This document shows, piece by piece, positions 36,201 through 64,000 of a DNA stretch of 64,000 nt (position 1 is the stretch's first letter; the number at the start of each line of letters is the position of its first letter). Position numbers and translations under genes: made by a program. The DNA is from Numida meleagris (taxonomy: Eukaryota; Chordata; Aves; Galliformes; Numididae): NCBI RefSeq assembly GCF_002078875.1, contig NC_034424.1:6631299-6695298 (forward strand), read 5' to 3'. The notes beneath the pieces are model-generated. The model was not told the DNA's origin, searched no databases, and worked only from the letters and a program-made list of their open reading frames with translations.

Positions 36201-38563
36201 ACCCCTTAGTTCAGAACACAAAACTGCTGAGACACAGACACAGCAGCCTAGTGCCAGTGTGGGAGAGGAACCTCTGGCACTCATGAGGCACTTCCCTCCA
36301 CACTGCGTCATTCTGGACGCAGCTTATACCATGCTGCATGCAGTCTGTGCAGCAGATACATCCCTGACCTATTAATGCCAGGACCGGTGCTTAGGTTTGT
36401 GATCATCACTCTTTCTTTCTGAGGCACTTCGAGGACCCCTTGCCACACCGCCCTAAAAAAACTAAGTAAAGACTGAAAAACAACTCTAAACTTTTATCTC
36501 AGGTTTTCTTAAAACAACATAGCTGGTTCTAAGCTATGTCATATCAGTACCTTAACTCTTTAAGAACTCTTTAAAAGAGTTCTACTCTTAAAATACATTA
36601 CCCATAAACAATGGCCTAACTGCCAAGTATATTGTGCAATTATCGTTTTAGTTGACTTAGCTGGAGCTATAGACACTCAAGAGCTTTTAGAAAGAAAGGA
36701 GAGACAAAAACGGAAAACCTGGTCATAAGAATTTTGAGTAAGATTTTGAAAAGGTAAATGTTTGTTTATAATTCACACCATTATTGCACTGGCTTCACTT
36801 AGTTTGGACAGTGCAGCCAACATAATCTGATTCTCAGTTGTTTTCTCTTGCTTTCATTTACTGCATAATCAGTTAGAAGTGCTGGAGTGCATGACAAAAA
36901 AAAATTAAAAAAATAAAGTGTCTGAATTATCTAAAGCTTGTTTCCTATGTAAAAGTCTTTTTAAAAATCTTAAAAATTCCTCAAACACATCAGTAATAAA
37001 TCTTTCATAAAAAATCCTATCACGATACTTCATAATTAGATGAAACTGAGCACATCGTTTTTGCTCATTTCAGATGTTCACCTCAAAAAGACTCCAGGCA
37101 GCTGGGGCAGTGGACTACAAGGTAAAAGGCACACTGTGTTTGCAGGCCACTTGTGAAAGAACTCGCAGCAAGGATATGGGACATCACCATCTCATCTAAC
37201 ATCAGCACCCAGCTCAGCAAGCTAGTTTTGTTAGAGAGAGAGAAAGATGCCTCCAGAAGGATATAACCTCCTAAGGAAATTAATCTTCTACAATAATTTT
37301 CTTAGGCTTCCTTCGTAATCATCTGTCAAATCTAACCAACTAAAGGAAGCACCTAGAGGTGGATGTTGTGAATACCTCCTTCAATATGACACTTATGACC
37401 TGTAGGATATCTGCAAGGAAGAGGAAGTTGTTTTAAACTGCAGAAAGAGTTTGACCAAACTACGAACAGGAATGAAATTTTGTTGGGAACATTCTCAAGA
37501 CCTACGCTATAAGGACTATTTGTTTGTTTGGACTGACTCCCCCAGAAGGCCTGGAGTCATTAGACAGAAGTCCACTGCCCTATTTGTACCTGGAAGAGTA
37601 ATATTCTTCTTCTAGCTCATACAGGTCAATGGAGATCTCATCCCGCAGTGCAATCAATTTCTTGTCACATTCCTCCTGCAAGCTTCTCAGCTGCTGGTTG
37701 CGCTGGTTGATAGCTTCATTTACAGACGGGAAATCATTGAGGATCAAGAACTGCTTCAGGTCAGACACAAGTTTCATCAAGGACTCACCAGCTCGGACCT
37801 TGTAAGAGAAAGAAAAATCACACAGTGTTATTAAACACATTTAAACAAGACTTTATTCCAGCTCTAAAACAAGGATTCCCAAGCTGCTTATCCTGCCAAA
37901 TCCCTAACTACACAGGAGTTCCCTCAGTGTGTGAGAGTTCTGACAGAAGCCTGTAGTAGACAGCACAGGCTACCAAACTTTGCCCTAGAGAAAGGATTCA
38001 GCCCGCTACCACTCCAAACATCAGGTCACTCTTTTGGCAGCTGTTCTCCTGAGTGCTATACAGGCTTCTCTAGATACAATAACAAACCGAACAACTGCTG
38101 AAGGATGTGCTGCCCCATGAAGTGATTATGAAAGCACTACTTACAATGTTTGCAGCTCTGACATGCATCTCATAGTTATCTTGTTCACCCTGGGTTGCTC
38201 GAGAGACTTGAGTTTCATCCTCAATCTAAAGACAAAAATGTATAAATTCACCTTTACAAACACAAATGCTGACATATAATTGCTGCATCACAAGCGTTTT
38301 ATTTCCATCTACGCCAGTATGCCTAGGCTTTAATCCTAATCTCTCGCTTTCAGGTTATCCACAGACCAATTCTGCTGTCCCACACCCTCCCCTCAGGGCC
38401 TTCGGTACACCCTCCCCTCCCAGCTACGGCCTTCGCTCACCTTAGCGGTCTTGATGATCTCGGTGAAGTTGTCCATAATGGATTTGACGTCATCCTTGAG
38501 GCGCTTGTTATAGGATTGCAGCAGGGTTTCCTTGCTCTGCGGTAGCGCCCGCTGCTGCGCCAT
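33278..38563 (-). CDS. MED22: MED22 (SURF5), Mediator head-module subunit
   Basis: This subunit of the Mediator head module bridges transcription factors and RNA polymerase II. Coding exons are 38563-38441, 38225-38145, 37798-37590 and 33476-33278, in phase, giving 203 aa (human 200). The start [20 protein letters not shown] and the core segments [19 protein letters not shown] and [17 protein letters not shown] are nearly identical to the human protein. The helical core ends [15 protein letters not shown]; the last exon adds the [16 protein letters not shown] tail and a Ser/Thr-rich end. A known short isoform in mammals stops after the third exon, where reading through the donor here also gives only a few more residues. 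It is head-to-head with RPL7A. Confidence 0.96.
33477..37589 (-). other. MED22 intron 3
   Basis: This 4.1-kb intron is AT-richer than the flanks. I see no recognisable gene, CR1 tail or RNA gene in it. It holds only scattered short open frames and small A/T tracts (for example near 36895-36910). Confidence 0.6.
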
Positions 38564-38741
38564 GTCTGCCTTTCCCTTCCTACCGCCCCTTCCGGTCCAG
38601 CCAGCCCCTTCCGGCCGCCCGCTCCTTCCGGCCAGCCCCTCTTCTGGGCCCGCCCCTTCCGGCCCAACATCTCGCGAGAGGTCGTGCCACATAGAAATTC
38701 CCCAGCATGCCCAGTTCCGCCTTTTTTACTATACATCCAAG
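38564..38741. promoter_or_regulatory. Bidirectional MED22/RPL7A promoter
   Basis: Only 178 bp separate the two start codons. The interval has four TTCCGG ETS cores between 38588 and 38660 and one perfect TCTCGCGAGA palindrome at 38670-38679, a motif enriched in divergent housekeeping promoters. A pyrimidine tract CTTTTTTAC at about 38720-38729 fits a 5'TOP start site for RPL7A, and AAGATGG over its start codon resembles a YY1 site. There is no TATA box on either side. Confidence 0.8.
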
Positions 38742-42337
<3,596 letters not shown>

Positions 42338-42380
42338 AGATGTACTGATTTGGAACCATGGTTTGTGTACATAAAAAAAG

Positions 42381-42386
42381 AATAAA
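42381..42386 (+). terminator. RPL7A polyadenylation signal
   Basis: AATAAA occurs 44 bases after the stop codon, giving the very short 3' untranslated region usual for ribosomal protein genes. Confidence 0.9.
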
Positions 42387-43146
42387 CCCCCAGATCAAAT
42401 GTCAGTGGTCTCTATTAATGAGGGGTCCAGCCAGTGGGTTGCAAGTGATTGTTGCCTGACTTCTGTATTTGCCTACAACCAAATGATTGGATAGAACTGC
42501 ACAGAAGGTGGCAGAGAGCAGGCTGTTACTTCCCTTAGAACCATTGCCCATGGCTGCTGTGCTAGCCCTACATTCCTCTTCTTTAAGCACAGCCTCTTGA
42601 CAGCCCCACAGCTGCACATCCTGTGGTGATCCTAACACTGAATGGGCTAGGCTAGGCTATTTCAGGCTTTAAGCCTAACTTAGTTATGCAGATATCTGAC
42701 TTGGAAATAACTGTAAGTCGTCATTATTGCTTAGACTTAATTACTGCGTGCATTTTATAAAGCCATGTTTATATACGGAGTTGTGACACTTCCATGGACT
42801 AAGCAGATCAGGACCTTCAGAGGTTTGTAATGCCTCTTTCATTACAAGACGGTCAGTAAAGGCATGCTAAAGTAATGGAGGAAGTATCTAAACCTACTCG
42901 TCCTTCTGTTCTTCGCTGACTGTCAACTCGGTCTTGTGGAATTCTTGGAGGCAACCAAGTTTGGTAAGGCTCCAGCCCAAGCTGAGGCAGCTCTTAGTTA
43001 TTTCTGCTAGGCCTGATAGTGTTCTTGTAAAGCTGAATGCTGTCTCACTCAGACTGGAGTCCAGAATATTTACATTTAATTCAGGTCTGCCCCTTAAGTT
43101 ATAAGATATGCAACGTAAATGACAAGACAAGTACTTGCAGGCCTGT
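42387..43146. other. Tail-to-tail gap RPL7A/SURF1
   Basis: About 760 bp lie between the polyadenylation signals of the convergent RPL7A and SURF1. I see no gene or recognisable repeat in it. Confidence 0.6.
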
Positions 43147-43152
43147 TTTATT
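43147..43152 (-). terminator. SURF1 polyadenylation signal
   Basis: AATAAA on the minus strand lies 366 bases beyond the SURF1 stop codon. Confidence 0.6.
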
Positions 43153-43517
43153 GATCCTGATGCAACTGCAGTGCATCAGTCTTGACTTCAGGAATGACTA
43201 CTCTGAAAAATTTTGATTCATAAAATCCCTTGCTGTTATTTGCTGAGACGGAGCATAAAAAACACAGCAGTGGAGAAGAAAAGGTTTTGTAGCTTGTGAC
43301 CAAACTCTGCCCAACAATAGGAAAATCCATCCTTGAGATATCCAGAAAGCTGATGTAAGCAAGTGTCTCAACAGCCACCACTAATTCTGAAGTTCAGTGC
43401 TTTCAAACTGCTGCCAGCATCAGCTGGGAAGTCCCGTGCCCTGAGACTGAATTCTTCAGGATTGATCAGACTGCAGTCTTGACTACAGTACAGGAGAGTA
43501 GATATTAATCCTTGTCC

Positions 43518-46746
<3,229 letters not shown>

Positions 46747-46933
46747 GGGGCAACACCGCCACCGGCCCCACTCCGCCCAGGCTGCCCCCGGCGGCCGCCC
46801 CTCTAGCTCTCCCTCTCTATGGTACCGCCGCTTCCCGGCGGGGCCCGTACCGGAAGTGAGGCGGCTCCTGTCTGGCAGCGCCTCTCTATGGTGAGTTGGG
46901 GCCTTGCGGTGCTGCTGTCAGCGCGGCGTGGCC
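46747..46933. promoter_or_regulatory. Bidirectional SURF1/SURF2 promoter
   Basis: The start codons of SURF1 and SURF2 are 187 bp apart in a CpG-rich, TATA-less interval. An ETS motif ACCGGAAGTG lies at 46849-46858, and two TCTCTATGG elements lie at about 46814-46822 and 46883-46891. The mammalian SURF1/SURF2 pair is known to share a promoter with ETS and YY1 input; the architecture looks kept here. Confidence 0.75.
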
Positions 46934-49996
<3,063 letters not shown>

Positions 49997-49997
49997 A

Positions 49998-52951
49998 TGT
50001 TCATGGTAAGAATGCAGCCTGAAGCCTCTTGCGTAGCAATTCCAGATGGTGCACAAAACCCAAGTGTTCACCCTTAAGCCCTGCTGCCCATTCCAGTTAA
50101 CTGCTGCAGCAGGGAGAAAGAGCAAGGGGGAATTAAATTGCATTTTAACACTCTCTATCCATCCACTGCTACCACAACCAGAATTACTACTACAGAACCA
50201 TAAAGGCAAACCCACTGCTTGGAGCTCTTTATGAAGAGAGAGTTTTCATTTGGTGGGAGAAAAAGCAGGCAAGCTTTTGCAGGTAGCAGTTTAAGTGGCA
50301 CTAGTCACACCCTTCAAGTGGATACAAAGATGCCATTTGTTTTTATTTTGATTGTTTCAAAAATCAAAACATTTTCAAACACAACTAAGGTACAAAATAC
50401 AGCATAAAATGAGAATTTATACTTATTTTTTTTTTTTTCCACATAGAAAGCAAAAATATATTCAGAATGAATTCCAGAACACTTTGCAGAGCCAATTGAT
50501 AGCTGACATCCTGTTTCTCAGCCACTGGGGGAGGTCACTGTATTTTTGGGAGATGTGTGAATACAGCAGTGTATGTAAGATACCAGAATCTTCTGTACCA
50601 GGACTCACAGTTGTAAGTCCAGATATTGTGCTGCCTATAAGTATCTCGTAATGCCCTCCACCTAACTGTGCCTCTTCAGAACTAAAAGACTTCTGCTGCA
50701 AGAGGCAGTAGCGGTTCCCTTTCCTGGGGTCTTGTGTTGGAAGTTGGACTCTTGATTTTCACGGAGGAAACTGGTCGCTATTTCAGACTAGTCCATCATC
50801 CAGCTCCTTAGTTAGGACGCAGAGAACAAGCTGAGGAAGCTAACTAAGGGCTACCTACAGGAATTGTTTCTACCAATGGATTTATAAATACTACGAACAT
50901 CAACAGCAGTTGAGATATCTGAGAATGGCTGCCTTGATGTAGTCTAAGACAGTTATAGGACCTGCAGTGAAACTGAGCAAAGGACATCCTGTGCTGCACA
51001 TCAGGAATTGAAAGGACCGGTTTGGTTTGCTGTAACGAGACAGGCACAATTTACACTTGAGGTAAAAACCTCTCCTGCAAAGCCTATTTAGAAGGAAGCC
51101 TTCTAAGTGACCCGAAATTAAATGCTGGCTTCCTCTCATCTACCTCCACATACTCATCTTTTTTTTTTCCCCCTTTAGCAGCAGCACATCCTGCTGTTAC
51201 AAGGGATGCTTTTCCCTTAGGATGACGGAATCTGGTTTAACACTTAGCAGCACTCTTCTATTTGCCATCTGCCAACTACCTAGCCTAGTTTTCTCACCTA
51301 AAAAGTAACTTCAGAAAAACTGCCCAAGCCAGTATCCTTACCAGGTAACTAGTTCCTGCTGGAGACAGTTCAGCTGAATTACTCCTTGAACAAATAGCAG
51401 AGCAGCTTTCTCAAGGGAGACAACAAGAAATCAAGGTAATGTTAGCAAGTTGGTAGGGCTCATGCTCTCTAAAAAGTCTAGAATGCTTTCATGATCTAGT
51501 GAAACAGGTTTACCTAGTTTACCAGCAGAGGACAAAATGCCTCCTCTGAGCAGCATTAACTAAGCATGTTCATGGCACAGAGGCTGTGGCACTGAGGTAA
51601 AAACAGAGCCTTGCTCTCTCCTCACTTTTAAGCTGAGGAGTTCCTTCCTCTGAACATGGAAGTTACACCCCTGGCTGCTTACTCACTGCGCAGGCTTTGC
51701 ACTTGCATTCTTCAACTATAACTGCCTGTAATACACAGTTGAGGACTGGGACTATCTGTGGCAGCACACAGCTCACTTCCATGCTCGTTCCCTATGCATC
51801 TCAGGTGTGACCTAAAATGTCAGGGAGAAGAGTTAGACTTGGAGCTCAGCACTCCAGCTCTTCCACTGTTCCGTCAGCTGAGGCTTTTGCAGCTGAGACT
51901 GACAGAAGTGAATCAAAAAAGCAAGAAGACTATAGTAATTAGAAGATTGACTGCTCTCATCTTGCATGTATTGTGTGCAGGGAAAAGGGGAGTTTCCATG
52001 GTTCTGGATAAATACTTTCACCAGGAACCTGCAATTCAGATATGAATTCGGAGCATACATGGATGGAAGATGGATGGAAACTGGTTAATAGCAGAAAGGA
52101 GCTTTTATTATGGAACGTGCAGCATAACTACGCTCGCTTTCTTGGGAACCCAGAAGGGAGCAACTCTGGGGAAAGAACGTTGAGTAAAAAGTTCTTTTGG
52201 CACAGAATTTTAGCAGGATCTAACATTCTGTCTCTTCAGGAGTACCTTGCCCCTTCCCTCTTAAAATCTCGTAAGCAAGAAGGAATATCACCCCTCAAGA
52301 ACAGAACTGTAACTTGCTAGAAAACCCTCTCCCTTTTCTTACCTAGAGGAGGTTACAGCTACATTCAGGGTTTTCTTTTTGCCTTCTATTTGGGTGCAGG
52401 AAAGACCTCCTTCTTGCTAAAAGGAAAAGAATAATGGAGTTACAGGCCCTCTGAATAGCAAAATAACCACGAGTTCTTTTGACACTGCTTTCCACCTTGA
52501 TAAGCAATGCTATAACCAGTGGAACTCCTTATACACAAGACAGATCTGATGAGGGTGAAAAAGGGGATCCACTTTTAAGTTATAGCTAAAACCCAACATC
52601 ACACTGAATGATACAGCTGTACTTGCTCACAGTACCCCAAATTTTAAAACAATGCTGACAATCAAGAGAGCAACCATTCTACTGCAACTCACTGAAGTGC
52701 TGGCAGAATGCAGGTTTGCTGGGTTAGTTCCAAATCTAGAAGGTTAGAATGATAAGCCTAGGCAATATTCCTTGAAGAAATGAGATTTTATCTATTGTAT
52801 TACTGGTGCCACTGTAAATCGAATTCAAAACATCTGTGCCTTTAATAAGAAGGGGGCATGTATGTGTAAAATGCTGGCAGTTTTTGTTGAATCCATACAG
52901 AATCAGTTCTGATCTTAATATGTTATGTCCCAAGAAGTGTTGCTACTCCTG
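49998..52951. other. Convergent 3' regions of SURF2 and SURF4
   Basis: No coding sequence is seen. An AATAAA on the minus strand at 50342-50347 is the best candidate end for a 2.6-kb SURF4 3' untranslated region. If SURF2 uses anything other than the signal on its stop codon, the two transcripts approach or overlap here. SURF4 is known to have a long 3' untranslated region in mammals. Confidence 0.5.
50342..50347 (-). terminator. Candidate distal SURF4 polyadenylation signal
   Basis: AATAAA on the minus strand lies 2.6 kb beyond the SURF4 stop codon. Earlier cleavage sites may also be used. Confidence 0.4.
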
Positions 52952-63575
<10,624 letters not shown>

Positions 63576-64000
63576 GGCAGCGGAGAAAGGAGCGCTGCTG
63601 CGCGCCTCGGGCCCGGCCTCGCGCGTAAGGGGCTGCGGCCGCAGGGAAGGAAGGAGGAAGGAGGGGGAGCGCCGGGCCGCGCCGCACCGCCGCTGCTGCC
63701 ACGTAGGCCAGGCCTTAAAGGCGCCGCGCGGGCGGCAGCGCCAGCACACGCGGGGCGGGCGGGGCCCGGCGGGAGGGGAGGTGCCGCCTCTGCCGCTCCG
63801 CGCTTAAAGGGGTCGCGGCGGCCGCCGAGGGGATGCGGCTGTCGCTTGGTTTCCTCTGGCGCGGAGGGCGGGCAAGCCTTTCTCCTTTCCCCCACCCCAG
63901 CTTTGTGGGGCTGCGTTAAAACTGTGCTTTGTTTTTCAGCCCAAAAGCACGGCTCGGGCAGGATGCCCGCTGCTCCTTATCTGCTCAGAGAGCTGCCCGT

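Overview
The window reads as a galliform bird, most likely chicken (Gallus gallus). It contains a complete avian Surfeit gene cluster, has compact introns and GC-rich promoters, and carries several CR1 LINE 3' ends, the typical avian interspersed repeat. I recall this locus on chicken chromosome 17, but that is memory and not visible in the sequence.

Layout, left to right. 1-3864 holds no gene I can support. 3865-8942 (-) is GBGT1, the Forssman glycolipid synthase of the ABO/GT6 family. 9561-9923 is a solo LTR with a 5-bp target duplication and an internal tRNA-Gly-like segment. 10066-28716 (-) is CCDC180, a long coiled-coil protein rebuilt here from 37 exons (about 1,590 codons). The Surfeit cluster follows: SURF6 (29186-31639, -), MED22/SURF5 (33278-38563, -), RPL7A/SURF3 (38742-42337, +), SURF1 (43518-46746, -), SURF2 (46934-49996, +) and SURF4 (52952-63575, -). 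The last 425 bases are the GC-rich SURF4 promoter and flank.

The Surfeit genes are unrelated housekeeping genes: nucleolar ribosome biogenesis (SURF6), Mediator (MED22), the large ribosomal subunit (RPL7A), cytochrome c oxidase assembly (SURF1), SURF2 of unclear role, and ER cargo export (SURF4). They share layout. MED22/RPL7A and SURF1/SURF2 are head-to-head pairs with under 200 bp between start codons, while RPL7A/SURF1 and SURF2/SURF4 are tail-to-tail. The RPL7A introns carry three box C/D snoRNAs: one SNORD24 and two SNORD36 copies.

Exon boundaries were read by eye from GT/AG signals and checked for reading-phase continuity. Six genes (GBGT1, SURF6, MED22, RPL7A, SURF1, SURF2) and SURF4 close perfectly in phase. 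CCDC180 closes except at two junctions, noted below. The points most worth a second look are the tRNA-bearing LTR, CCDC180 occupying the place where mammals have ABO, two X-boxes (RFX sites) in its promoter, the activity-type residues of GBGT1, and a perfect intronic hairpin.
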